A DNA stretch of 64,000 nt, taken from contig NZ_MIJY01000012.1 of NCBI RefSeq assembly GCF_001730305.1, positions 62,001 through 126,000 of the forward strand, read 5' to 3'. Source of the stretch: Enterococcus termitis (GTDB lineage: Bacteria; Bacillota; Bacilli; Lactobacillales; Enterococcaceae). The translations under genes and the position numbers were made by a program. Positions 53,918-62,604 of the stretch are shown piece by piece (positions within the stretch are counted from its first letter, which is position 1; every line of letters begins with the position of its first letter). The notes under the pieces are model-generated. The model made no database searches, was not told where the DNA came from, and worked only from the letters and a program-made list of their open reading frames with translations.

Positions 53918-55954
53918 CTAATCAAAAAACTGCTGCTCGTTCTCGTTCAACTTGATCTTTTCAGCAGCGCTTCGATACTCCGGCAACAGCCACCACTGTT
54001 CTTTTTTCCAAATGGCATTGGCTTCTTGACGGGCAACTTCGAGGATATTGAAGTCTGTAACAATATCTCCCACTGCAAATTGTGGAATCCCAGATTGCCT
54101 AGCGCCAAATACTTCACCTGGACCGCGTAACTCCAAATCTTTTTCACTTAATACAAAGCCGTTATTCGTCTCTGTCATAATCTTCATTCGTTCTACACCC
54201 ATCTCATTTTTAGGGTTAGCAACTAAAATACAATAAGACGCCTCAGAACCTCGACCAACTCGACCACGTAACTGATGTAGTTGAGCAAGACCAAAACGAT
54301 CCGCATCCATAATAAGCATAACTGTCGCATTTGGTACATTGACACCTACTTCAATTACCGTAGTGGAAACGAGAATTTGTAGTTTATTTTCTTTGAATTC
54401 CTGCATAATTCCATCTTTTTCTTGATTCTTCATTTTCCCATGAAGTAGGCCTACTTGGTAATTAGGATTAAAAAAGGCAGACATATGCTCAAAGATTTCT
54501 GTCGCATTTTTTACATCTAACGCTTCAGATTCTTCGATTAGCGGACATATCACATATGCTTGATGACCACGCGCCAACTCCTTTTGCATCCATTCCAGCA
54601 CAGTGTCTAATTGTGGTGGTCGAATCCAACGTGTTTCGATCGGAATTCTTCCTGCCGGCATCTCATCGATGATCGACACATCCATTTCCCCAAAAGCCGT
54701 AATTGCCAGAGTTCGCGGAATCGGAGTTGCAGTCATAAATAAGACATCTGGTTTCAACCCTTTTTCTCTCAAAATTCGACGCTGATTCACACCAAAACGA
54801 TGTTGTTCATCGGTAATCACCAGCCCTAAATGATGGAAAATAACATCTTCTTGAATCAACGCGTGAGTACCAATAATGATATCGATTTCCCCAGTTGCCA
54901 GCTGTGCCAAAATTTCCCGACGTTCTTTTGCTTTAGTCGAGCCTGTTAATAGAGCCGTTCGAACCTCTAAAGGATCATACAGTTGCTGCAAGCTCTCCAT
55001 ATGCTGTTGTGCTAAGATTTCAGTTGGTACCATCAACGCACCTTGAAATCCAGCTGTCATTGTTGCATACAGCGCGATTGCTGCGACAACGGTTTTCCCG
55101 CTACCAACATCTCCTTGCAGTAAACGCTGCATATGGTTTGGACTCATTAAATCCCGACAGATTTCATTTGTCACATTCTTTTGGGCAGCAGTCAATTCAA
55201 ACGGCAGCTTTGCAGTAAATGCTTTTAGGCGCTCAACATCATATTGTATACTTAATCCGTTTTTTTCTGCTTTTTCTTGTCGTTTTAAGCCTTGCATTTT
55301 CAATTGGAAGAAAAAGAATTCTTCAAAAACCACTCGGCGCTTTGCCTGATGACTTTCTTCTGGATCGCGCGGAAAGTGCATCGCAAAGATAGCTTCTTTC
55401 CTTGAGATCAACCGATATTTTTCCAATAGATCTTGTGGTAGAATTTCTGGAATCAATTCGCCATATTTATCAAAGCCTGTGCGGATAAGCTGAATCAGAC
55501 TGCTTTGCCGCACCTTTTTATTCACATGGTAAATAGGTGCAAAATCTTCGCCATCGTCTTTTGCAGCTAAAATCTTCATGCCATTCAATGATTTACGTTT
55601 AGCATCCCATTTTCCATAAACTGCGATTTCTTCTGACATCACGATTTTATCTTTTAAATAGGGCTGGTTGAAAAACGAGACATTGATTACGGCATGATCC
55701 TGCATCATTCGAAACATTAAACGGCTTTTTTTGTAACCATAACGGCTGACCACTGGCTCCGACACGACTAATCCTTTAAGTGTCACTTTTTCTTGATCTT
55801 GAATTTCATTTAACTCTTTTTCTTGAATATCCTCATAACGAAAAGGGTAATAAGTCAGCAGATCTTCGATCGTTTGAATGCCTAACTCTTTTAAATTCTC
55901 AGCACGTTTTGGTCCGACACCTGACAGCACACCGATATCATCTGATAAATCCAC
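53918..55954 (-). CDS. recG: ATP-dependent DNA helicase RecG
   Basis: A 678-residue fork-reversal helicase for repair and restart. The N-terminal wedge/OB region (about 1-230) contains GVGPKRAENLKELGI. The motor has Walker A LLQGDVGSGKTVVAAIAL (about 283-300), DEQHRFGVNQR (Walker B), TATPIPRTLAITAFGEMD and the C-terminal QLRGRVGRGSEASYC. Length is standard. It lies below fakA, separated by a terminator, so it likely has its own promoter. Confidence 0.96.
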   Translation of the reverse strand: MDLSDDIGVLSGVGPKRAENLKELGIQTIEDLLTYYPFRYEDIQEKELNEIQDQEKVTLKGLVVSEPVVSRYGYKKSRLMFRMMQDHAVINVSFFNQPYLKDKIVMSEEIAVYGKWDAKRKSLNGMKILAAKDDGEDFAPIYHVNKKVRQSSLIQLIRTGFDKYGELIPEILPQDLLEKYRLISRKEAIFAMHFPRDPEESHQAKRRVVFEEFFFFQLKMQGLKRQEKAEKNGLSIQYDVERLKAFTAKLPFELTAAQKNVTNEICRDLMSPNHMQRLLQGDVGSGKTVVAAIALYATMTAGFQGALMVPTEILAQQHMESLQQLYDPLEVRTALLTGSTKAKERREILAQLATGEIDIIIGTHALIQEDVIFHHLGLVITDEQHRFGVNQRRILREKGLKPDVLFMTATPIPRTLAITAFGEMDVSIIDEMPAGRIPIETRWIRPPQLDTVLEWMQKELARGHQAYVICPLIEESEALDVKNATEIFEHMSAFFNPNYQVGLLHGKMKNQEKDGIMQEFKENKLQILVSTTVIEVGVNVPNATVMLIMDADRFGLAQLHQLRGRVGRGSEASYCILVANPKNEMGVERMKIMTETNNGFVLSEKDLELRGPGEVFGARQSGIPQFAVGDIVTDFNILEVARQEANAIWKKEQWWLLPEYRSAAEKIKLNENEQQFFD

Positions 55955-56036
55955 TTATTTTCCGCCTTTCATTACTAAATACGAATTTTTTCGGTTTTTT
56001 CTTCATTTGTATTAATATATCATTTTTAAACATATA

Positions 56037-56068
56037 AAAAAAGCCAAACAAAAAGTGTCTGGCTTTTA
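56037..56068 (-). terminator. fakA terminator
   Basis: AAAAGCCAGACA pairs with TGTTTGGCTTTT over a short loop, followed by T residues on the minus strand, just past the fakA stop. Confidence 0.8.
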
Positions 56069-56079
56069 TAGGTCATTGA

Positions 56080-57753
56080 TTATTCAGCTGAAAACAGGTA
56101 AGGATACACTGGTTGTCCACCTTCATGAAGTTCTGTTTCAAGCTCTTCAAATTCAGTCGTCAGTGCTTCTGCAAACTGCTCAGCTTCTTTCATTGTACCA
56201 CCTTCACCGACAATGATCGTGACGATTTCAGTTTCTTCATCGATCATGCGTTTTAGTGTATCTAATGAAGCTTTAGACATATCTGGTTCAGAAACAACGA
56301 TTTTTCCGTCGATCATACCTAGATAATCATCTTTTTTGATTTCAACATTATCGATTGTTGTATCACGTACAGCTGTTGTGATTTGTCCGCTGACTACACT
56401 TTCGATCATTTCAGTCATCGTTGCTTTATTATCTTCAAGTGATTGTTGATCATTGAAAGCAAGCATCGCTGTCATTCCTTGAGAGATTGTTTTCGTAGGT
56501 ACAACGGCTACAGGGATATCAGCTACTTCGGCTGCTTGATCAGCTGCCATGAAGATATTTTTGTTATTAGGCAAAATGATGACTTGGTCAGCATTCACTT
56601 CTTTAACAGCTTTTAGAATATCCTCTGTACTTGGGTTCATTGTTTGACCACCACTGATAATGTAGCTGGCACCAAGGCTGCGGAATAATTCCTGAACCCC
56701 TTCTCCAGCTGCAATAGCAATCACTGCATATGGTACACGTGCTTTAGGTGCTGAAGCAACCTGTGCATCATGTTCCACTAATGTTTCATGCTGTAAACGC
56801 ATGTTGTCTACTTTGATCTTTACAAGTGAACCAAATTTTTGACCATAGTTCATTACTTCACCTGGATGTTCTGTATGAACGTGAACTTTGATGATTTCAT
56901 CGTCATTGACAACAAGTAACGAGTCACCTAGTTCATTTAGATAGTTTCTAAATATTTCATAATCAAACTCACTGTCAACCGTCGGACCTTCTCCGATTTT
57001 GACCATGATTTCTGTACAATATCCAAATTTGATGTCTTCTGTCGCAACATGTCCACTGACACCACGATGATGCTCAGCATTGACCATTTCGTCCATTTCC
57101 CCTGGTGTTGGTTCGTAGACTTCTGTTGCCAAGAAATTGCCCGATAGAGCTTCTAAAAAGCCCTCATAAATAAACAATAACCCTTGACCACCACTGTCGA
57201 CAACGCCTACTTCTTTTAACACAGGTAAAAGATCTGGTGTCTTAGCTAGTGCTCGTTTAGCACCTTTTACAACGGCTTCCATTACTTCAATACAATCGTC
57301 TGTTTCTTTTGCTTTACGCTCACCAGAACGGGCAGCTTCCCGGGAAACAGTCAAAATTGTTCCCTCTACAGGTTTCATTACAGCTTTATAGGCAGTTTCT
57401 ACTCCATGAGTAAACGCTGCTGCTAGGTCTTTTGCATTCAGTGTAGCAACATCTGGAATTTGTTTAGAAAAGCCACGGAATAATTGCGATAAAATAACTC
57501 CAGAGTTTCCTCGAGCGCCCATCAATAATCCTTTAGAAAGGACCGTTGCTAGCTCTCCGACTTTTTCGGAACGAGAATCTGCTACAGCTTTTGCTCCACT
57601 TGTCATGGATAAATTCATATTTGTTCCTGTATCACCATCTGGGACAGGGAAAACATTCAATGAGTTGACATACTCTGCATTGACATGCAGACGACTCGCA
57701 CCAGCCTGAACCATTTCTTGGAACTGACCTGCACTGATTTCTGTTACATTCAC
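56080..57753 (-). CDS. fakA: Fatty acid kinase catalytic subunit FakA (YloV, DAK2 family)
   Basis: A 557-residue protein. An N-terminal DhaL/DAK2 kinase domain (about residues 1-200) carries the metal-binding PVPDGDTGTNMNLSM at 36-50; a central domain and a C-terminal FakA-type domain (about 320-557) follow. With an acyl-binding FakB it phosphorylates exogenous fatty acids for the PlsX/PlsY route. It lies downstream of asp23 with a 67-base gap, the conserved yloU-yloV pairing. Confidence 0.92.
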   Translation of the reverse strand: MNVTEISAGQFQEMVQAGASRLHVNAEYVNSLNVFPVPDGDTGTNMNLSMTSGAKAVADSRSEKVGELATVLSKGLLMGARGNSGVILSQLFRGFSKQIPDVATLNAKDLAAAFTHGVETAYKAVMKPVEGTILTVSREAARSGERKAKETDDCIEVMEAVVKGAKRALAKTPDLLPVLKEVGVVDSGGQGLLFIYEGFLEALSGNFLATEVYEPTPGEMDEMVNAEHHRGVSGHVATEDIKFGYCTEIMVKIGEGPTVDSEFDYEIFRNYLNELGDSLLVVNDDEIIKVHVHTEHPGEVMNYGQKFGSLVKIKVDNMRLQHETLVEHDAQVASAPKARVPYAVIAIAAGEGVQELFRSLGASYIISGGQTMNPSTEDILKAVKEVNADQVIILPNNKNIFMAADQAAEVADIPVAVVPTKTISQGMTAMLAFNDQQSLEDNKATMTEMIESVVSGQITTAVRDTTIDNVEIKKDDYLGMIDGKIVVSEPDMSKASLDTLKRMIDEETEIVTIIVGEGGTMKEAEQFAEALTTEFEELETELHEGGQPVYPYLFSAE

Positions 57754-57820
57754 CTAAAAATCCTCCTTTAGATTGCTGCTAATAGACGAAATTTTTTTCT
57801 TCTATTTAACAGTCGGTTGC

Positions 57821-58183
57821 CTAGTCAGGCAAGACACGAACACCTTGTACAAAAACGTTGACAGAATTAGCAGTGACACCAAGTAATGTCTCAAGGTTGT
57901 ATTTGACTTTTTCTTGTACATTTCGAGAAACTTCTGAAATTTTTGTTCCATAGCTTACAATTGTATATACGTCGACCGCAACGCCATTTTCTTCTTGACG
58001 TACGACAACACCTTTAGAATAGTTCTCTTTACGCAAAATGCCATTTAAATTATCTTTGATTTGGTTTTTACTAGCCATACCGACGATTCCGTAGATATCT
58101 GTCGCAGCTCCGCCAACTACAGTAGCGATAACCTCATTGGTAATCTCAATGGTGCCTGCTGGTGTTTTGATTTTTACAGCCAT
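57821..58183 (-). CDS. Asp23/YloU family protein
   Basis: A 120-residue Asp23/Gls24-family protein. VKIKTPAGTIEITNEVIATV at the N-terminus and VDVYTIVSYGTKISEVSRNV near 75 are typical. Members associate with the membrane or cell envelope and respond to stress, and this YloU-type copy is always found next to the fatty acid kinase gene. Its exact role is unknown. AAGGAGG precedes the ATG. Confidence 0.9.
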   Translation of the reverse strand: MAVKIKTPAGTIEITNEVIATVVGGAATDIYGIVGMASKNQIKDNLNGILRKENYSKGVVVRQEENGVAVDVYTIVSYGTKISEVSRNVQEKVKYNLETLLGVTANSVNVFVQGVRVLPD

Positions 58184-58398
58184 TGATGAAAGCCTCCTTA
58201 AAGAGCATAATTGCCCTATTTTCTTCTATAATATTTTAACATAGCCACCTCTTAATGAAAAGGAAGTTCATCAGATTATTATAGAGCGTCTCATCGTAGT
58301 ACTCAATATTTGTATAATTTACATTGTTTGTAGGAAATTGTCAATTACGCAAAAAATACAAGATCTGATGTCAACCATCAAATCCTGTACGCACATTT

Positions 58399-58602
58399 TT
58401 ATAAATGTTTCATTGCTCTTACTGAAACTAAGCATTCTTCTCCATTGCTCATCTCGACGATTCGCTCGCTTTTTATAACCTTACTGATATGATCTCGATT
58501 GATTAAGTATGATTTATGACACCTATCAAACATAATAGAGATGATCTCAGTATCATTTTCATCGTATTCTCGATAAATATAATCGCTTTTATTACCAGAT
58601 TT
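58399..58602 (-). pseudogene. Remnant of a LytTR-domain response regulator (AgrA/ComE type)
   Basis: A 67-codon open stretch with no start codon, preceded in frame by TAA at 58603-58605, encodes the end of a LytTR DNA-binding domain. Key stretches are SDYIYREYDENDTEI, FDRCHKSYLINRDHI, ERIVEMSNGEECLVS and VRAMKHL, then a stop. The receiver domain is missing. The natural C-terminus is kept, so it looks like a 5'-truncated gene left by rearrangement at the edge of the LXG island. Confidence 0.78.
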
Positions 58603-58616
58603 TTAGATTGTTACTA

Positions 58617-59456
58617 TCATCCGCTGTACCATTCTTTTTCAGTAAATCCATACTCATTTCGAAATTCTTCAGAATATAGTTGAAGTATATAATTTTTTAC
58701 AAAATTTGGATAGAAAATACGAATAGGAAGTGCTATCAGTAATAGTAGAATAATTAACCATAAAAAAAGTTGTCCTACTGGGATCAAGACTTTAGTAATC
58801 CAAGAAGAATTGCCTATAATCCAAAATTTATTTATACGATAATACTGCATTGCAATAATAATTAGCCCAATTCCATATATCATTGATTTGTCAATTAATT
58901 TTCCAAAAATAGGGGTTTTTATATCAGCTCTAAAAGTAGAAATTTCTTGCAGCACTCTATACTGAATATATTTATAAATAGAGAATTCAAGAAAAAAAAT
59001 ACTCATTATCGAAAGAAACATTTGAACTAGAATTTGAGATAGATACTCCATACTTATATTACCAGAAAATGTTAACAGTAATATCCATAAACCTATTGAA
59101 AAAACAAGTGAACATACATTCAAAATGATAGAACAGTTAGAATAAAATCTAGATAAGTAATTTTCAGATATACTCTTAAAGTTAATCTTGAAAAAAAATA
59201 TACTTGTCAGCAAAACACTTAACCATTCTATAACGGCGAAAAATGGCCTACTTAGTATCCATCCAGACAAACTTGCTGCCATTAATATCTGTAAAATAAT
59301 AGTCAAAGTAAATATACTGTATTTTGGTAATAGAAGTTTGTTATTCATATTATTTGATACATCACGAAGATCCACTATTTGTTTTGCTTGTTCAAAATCA
59401 ATAGTCTGGATATTATTTTTAATGTTTTTATTTAAAACAATATCTACTGCTTTCAT
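58617..59456 (-). CDS. Multi-pass membrane protein, candidate immunity protein of the LXG toxin
   Basis: A 279-residue protein with about six hydrophobic segments (roughly residues 45-65, 68-90, 105-130, 140-162, 185-202 and 218-245) and a cytoplasmic, charged N-terminus. I do not recognise the family. It starts four bases inside the LXG gene end (ATG at 59456, GGGGTG upstream), so the two are translationally coupled. Genes in this place beside LXG toxins normally encode immunity; a membrane immunity protein would suit a toxin acting on membranes or cell-wall precursors. Low GC and many Ile/Lys/Asn codons set it apart from its neighbours. Confidence 0.65.
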   Translation of the reverse strand: MKAVDIVLNKNIKNNIQTIDFEQAKQIVDLRDVSNNMNNKLLLPKYSIFTLTIILQILMAASLSGWILSRPFFAVIEWLSVLLTSIFFFKINFKSISENYLSRFYSNCSIILNVCSLVFSIGLWILLLTFSGNISMEYLSQILVQMFLSIMSIFFLEFSIYKYIQYRVLQEISTFRADIKTPIFGKLIDKSMIYGIGLIIIAMQYYRINKFWIIGNSSWITKVLIPVGQLFLWLIILLLLIALPIRIFYPNFVKNYILQLYSEEFRNEYGFTEKEWYSG

Positions 59457-61099
59457 TTTACACCCCAATTATCCAACGGAGAGTTATTAGGGCTCACTCC
59501 GTTATTACCTTGGTTAGGAGTATACTGTGTACCAGGATTAAAATTGGGGCTCCCACTTTCAGGCTGTACTCCCGGACGATAATTTTTATCTGTTGGACTA
59601 GCTTCATGCTTTCCATAATCCTTATATAGATTGTCCAGCCACTCTCTTTTATCGCTTTCTTTATTCCATCCTAAATCATTTTTTTCACCAGGGACTAAAT
59701 TGGGGATGTTATTAATTATATTATATTTTCCATACTGCCATAGTGTATTTGCTGTGCCCACCAAAGCTCCAATTGGTCCGCCATATTGTGCTCCTTCTAA
59801 CGGTCCAGCATTCCACATAAATAAATTAATACCACCATATAATGCTTTGCTTTCATCTCCATAAGCAGGACTTTTAGGATTAGTGTATTCTTCATACGCG
59901 TAACCTATAATAGTCAACGTATCACCACCGTACGAAAGTCCCTCTCTTGCAACGGGATGTGCTTTTACGAACTTAGAAACGGGATCTAATTTCTTGAATA
60001 ACGTTAGTCCAACTTTAGAACCTGCAATCACTTTTGCACCAGCTTTTGATTTAGATAAAATACTTGTTACGTATCCTAGAGGGGCTAATACATCCCAACC
60101 TTTGTCACTTAAATGTAATAAGCTCCCATAAACTTTGGCTTGATTATCTAAAGATAACTTACTAACATACAACCCAAATTTGGGATTATTTAATACATTC
60201 TTAGCAATATTTTTAGGAAGTTGATTCCAACTTTCTTGCATAATAAATAGATTCAACGCAGCATCCTGTATTCCTTTTGGAAACTTATCTAAAGCTGCGA
60301 TGACGTAGCTAAATAATCGATCATTATTTTTAATTTTTTCAAGTGCTGCTGCTGGATTTTTAGAAAACAAGTCATTCAGTTCTTTAATTGCTAAATTCTT
60401 TTCTTTTTCTTCCATCTCTTTTAGCTTATCTGTATTTTTAAGAGAATTAAACCAACTTTTATCTACTCCAGCAGGTAACGTATATGATCCATCACTATTT
60501 ACAATGGTACTGTCTAAAACTAAAACGCCCTGCATGGCTATCTTTAGATCATTAAGACTGTTATTAAATAGCCCGCTTGTTTGAGAAGAAAAGGAGTGCA
60601 ATTTCTCTAATTTTTTTTGCAGTTGCTCAATATCATCCTGAATATTATCTGACATTCGGTTTAGGTTTTTCTGGAAATTGAGCAAGGAATCTAGCACTGC
60701 TGCAACTGGATTGTTTCTTGAAGCTGTTTTTGCGACAGATGAAGCAAATTCCACAGAAGCTTTCATCGCTTTCTTTATCGCAATTTGTTGATTTAAATTA
60801 TCTTCATTTAAGTAACCCTCACTTGAAATAGTTTGATCGGCTGATTTATATTTTTGTAATTCTTGCTCGATTGCATCACAAGCGGTCGTTGCTCGTGTAA
60901 TCGTCGGGATAATCAGATCGCTAAATAATCCTTTGCCAGCAGTGTAAGCTGCGCCTGCTAGTGTGCGTCCATCAACTGCTGCAACTATTTTTTGACTGCC
61001 AGATTTTAATTGGTTAGTTGCTTCTTTTCCACTCGCCAAATTACTTGTTAAGGCTTGAATCAATTCTGCGGACTCGCCACTTGAATAAACTAATCCCAA
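59453..61099 (-). CDS. LXG-domain polymorphic toxin, type VII secretion substrate
   Basis: A 548-residue effector. The N-terminal LXG domain (about residues 1-210) is helical (SGESAELIQALTSNL, TRATTACDAIEQELQKYKS). A middle helical region (about 210-400) leads to a C-terminal toxin segment with Gly-rich YGGPIGALVGTANTLW (about 464-479, GxxxG spacing), followed by a Pro/Asn/Gly-rich tail. No nuclease, NADase or lipid II phosphatase motif is visible; a membrane-active role like TelE is possible but unproven. It starts with TTG behind GGGGTGAT, overlapping the preceding gene by 10 bases. No T7SS core gene is in the window. Confidence 0.82.
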   Translation of the reverse strand: MGLVYSSGESAELIQALTSNLASGKEATNQLKSGSQKIVAAVDGRTLAGAAYTAGKGLFSDLIIPTITRATTACDAIEQELQKYKSADQTISSEGYLNEDNLNQQIAIKKAMKASVEFASSVAKTASRNNPVAAVLDSLLNFQKNLNRMSDNIQDDIEQLQKKLEKLHSFSSQTSGLFNNSLNDLKIAMQGVLVLDSTIVNSDGSYTLPAGVDKSWFNSLKNTDKLKEMEEKEKNLAIKELNDLFSKNPAAALEKIKNNDRLFSYVIAALDKFPKGIQDAALNLFIMQESWNQLPKNIAKNVLNNPKFGLYVSKLSLDNQAKVYGSLLHLSDKGWDVLAPLGYVTSILSKSKAGAKVIAGSKVGLTLFKKLDPVSKFVKAHPVAREGLSYGGDTLTIIGYAYEEYTNPKSPAYGDESKALYGGINLFMWNAGPLEGAQYGGPIGALVGTANTLWQYGKYNIINNIPNLVPGEKNDLGWNKESDKREWLDNLYKDYGKHEASPTDKNYRPGVQPESGSPNFNPGTQYTPNQGNNGVSPNNSPLDNWGVK

Positions 61100-61461
61100 G
61101 GAATATCACCCCGTTTCTTATAAAGTAATTCTCGTTCTTCATCCATCTTTTTTGTTTCTTTCTTATAAGCTAATGCAATTTGTTCATTGGATTCACGTAG
61201 TAATTGACGAAATACTCGCTCTTGTTCTTCATTATTACGTTGTAACCAACTAGTTTTGAAACCACCAAATCTTGAATTTTCATCGTTTAAATTACTTAGT
61301 TCCTTAAAACTTCTATGAAGGTCTTCTTCTAGGGTATAAATAGATTCTTCTATTTTTCTTTTCCCATTATTAAGTTCATCAATTAACTGTTCATTTTCTA
61401 AAATTAGCCGATCATATTTCACACGTTCTTGATCACTCATCTTATGTTCCAATTCTTTCAC
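61090..61461 (-). CDS. LXG-associated helical partner protein (DUF3958/Lap2-like)
   Basis: A 123-residue, charged, coiled-coil protein (YDRLILENEQLIDELNNGKR and following helices). Position between a DUF3130-like gene and the LXG toxin matches Lap2/DUF3958 targeting factors needed to export LXG proteins. The start is uncertain: GTG at 61461 or ATG at 61440 (MSDQERVKYD), neither with ideal ribosome-site spacing. The family call rests largely on context. Confidence 0.65.
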   Translation of the reverse strand: MKELEHKMSDQERVKYDRLILENEQLIDELNNGKRKIEESIYTLEEDLHRSFKELSNLNDENSRFGGFKTSWLQRNNEEQERVFRQLLRESNEQIALAYKKETKKMDEERELLYKKRGDIPWD

Positions 61462-61464
61462 CTC

Positions 61465-61716
61465 TTAAAACTTAATCTGACTATCTCGAAGTGCAATAAG
61501 TTCTGCAATTTTAGGGAATTTTTCACTTTGAGTCGTTATACACTCAACTAGTTGAGCTAAATCTGACAATAATTGGTTATTCACTTCCATTCCAGTTTTC
61601 ATACTGGCTATTGTACTTTGACCCAAAGAGACTTGTTGTCCTTTATTGATAGTGACTGATTTCACACCTGAAATAGCGGCTGTTGCTAAGCCAGTACTTG
61701 AAGCAATATTGCCCAT
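61465..61716 (-). CDS. Small T7SS-associated protein (TIGR04197/DUF3130, Lap1-like)
   Basis: An 83-residue helical protein of WXG100-like size. MGNIASSTGLATAAISGVKS at the N-terminus and the internal Ser/Gly-rich turn resemble TIGR04197/DUF3130 proteins, which bind the LXG domain and help target it for secretion. It is the first gene of the four-gene island, with GAGGAGGG nine bases before the ATG. Confidence 0.75.
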   Translation of the reverse strand: MGNIASSTGLATAAISGVKSVTINKGQQVSLGQSTIASMKTGMEVNNQLLSDLAQLVECITTQSEKFPKIAELIALRDSQIKF

Positions 61717-61740
61717 AAAAACCCTCCTCTTATCATTTAT

Positions 61741-62035
61741 GCTAGAGTTTAAGTCAATTTATTATAAAAACAGTATATCAAAAAACAGATACATAATGTA
61801 AAAAAATAAAGAATTTTTTTCTAGGTGATTTATGTATGTATTCATGTCAATATACGCTTCTTCTTAAATTCATCAATTTTCGGCATTATCGTTTTATTTT
61901 ACGTTCAGGAATGCTTAAACGTCATTTAATACAGATAGGAGATAAAAATACGGTATGAGGAATAAAAGGGAACGAATAACGGAATTAGCCTATACTTTAA
62001 GTGTGCACAATAAAAGAAGAAAGAAGGGGATCGTT
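61741..62035. promoter_or_regulatory. Divergent region between the LXG island and a small membrane protein
   Basis: Very AT-rich. TATAAT and TATACT boxes occur on the minus strand near 61763 and 61783 and on the plus strand at 61991-61996, but no good -35 matches. No terminator or gene is seen. Confidence 0.35.
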
Positions 62036-62203
62036 ATGGATCAAAAATATGTTCCTGCGGTAATCAGTTTGATATTTTTATTTGTAGCAGCGACGATTTT
62101 AATTAAACCATTACCGATAAAAGTACTCATGGCTATCATTACAGTTGTTTCTAGTGGTTACTTCTATCATTCTTGCTTATCCATCGTTTCTAGTAAAAAG
62201 TAG
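62036..62203 (+). CDS. Small two-helix membrane protein, unknown
   Basis: A 55-residue protein with two hydrophobic segments (about residues 7-24 and 28-45). The ATG at 62036 follows GAAGGGG with good spacing, so I prefer it to an upstream in-frame ATG at 61955 that would add 27 charged residues. No family is recognised. It lies between the LXG island and rpmB. Confidence 0.55.
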   Translation: MDQKYVPAVISLIFLFVAATILIKPLPIKVLMAIITVVSSGYFYHSCLSIVSSKK

Positions 62204-62282
62204 CTAATAGGATAGAAAATACGATTTTTTCTCATAAGCAAATCTATTACCCATTTTTTTAGTCGCTACTAGCAAAATCCCC

Positions 62283-62311
62283 TTGCCAAAATCTCCTTTC
62301 TATGATAAATT
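62283..62311 (+). promoter_or_regulatory. Candidate rpmB promoter
   Basis: TTGCCA (62283-62288), 17 bases and TAAATT (62306-62311) precede rpmB by about 60 bases. The leader holds no clear regulatory structure. Confidence 0.55.
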
Positions 62312-62369
62312 AAGTTAGTATGAGCTGAAAACTATCGCTCCGAGATCAAAGCAAAGGAGGAAACTAAAA

Positions 62370-62558
62370 ATGGCAAAAGTATGTTACTTTACTGGTCGTA
62401 AAACAAAAAGCGGCAATAACCGCTCACATGCAATGAACGCTACTAAACGTACTGTTAAACCTAACTTGCAAAAAGTTCGTGTATTAATAGACGGTAAACC
62501 TAAAAAAGTTTGGGTGTCAACTCGTGCTTTGAAATCTGGTAACATTGAGCGTGTTTAA
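62370..62558 (+). CDS. rpmB: 50S ribosomal protein L28
   Basis: A 62-residue basic protein starting [20 protein letters not shown], the Firmicute L28 form with a single Cys instead of the zinc ribbon. AAGGAGG lies nine bases upstream. It is monocistronic, convergent with thiN, and ends in a strong terminator. Confidence 0.96.
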   Translation: MAKVCYFTGRKTKSGNNRSHAMNATKRTVKPNLQKVRVLIDGKPKKVWVSTRALKSGNIERV

Positions 62559-62570
62559 TAAATTGTAATC

Positions 62571-62604
62571 AAAAAGCTGAACGGCATGCCGTTCAGCTTT
62601 TTTT
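62571..62604. terminator. rpmB terminator, overlapping the end of thiN
   Basis: AAAAAGCTGAACGGC pairs with GCCGTTCAGCTTTTT around AT, followed by more T. The stop codon of thiN (62593-62595) lies inside the stem, so the same hairpin ends both converging genes. Confidence 0.88.

Noticed and set aside
58200-61740. Prophage or integrative element
   Set aside because: No integrase, attachment repeat, tRNA or phage structural gene was seen; only an LXG cassette and a regulator remnant.
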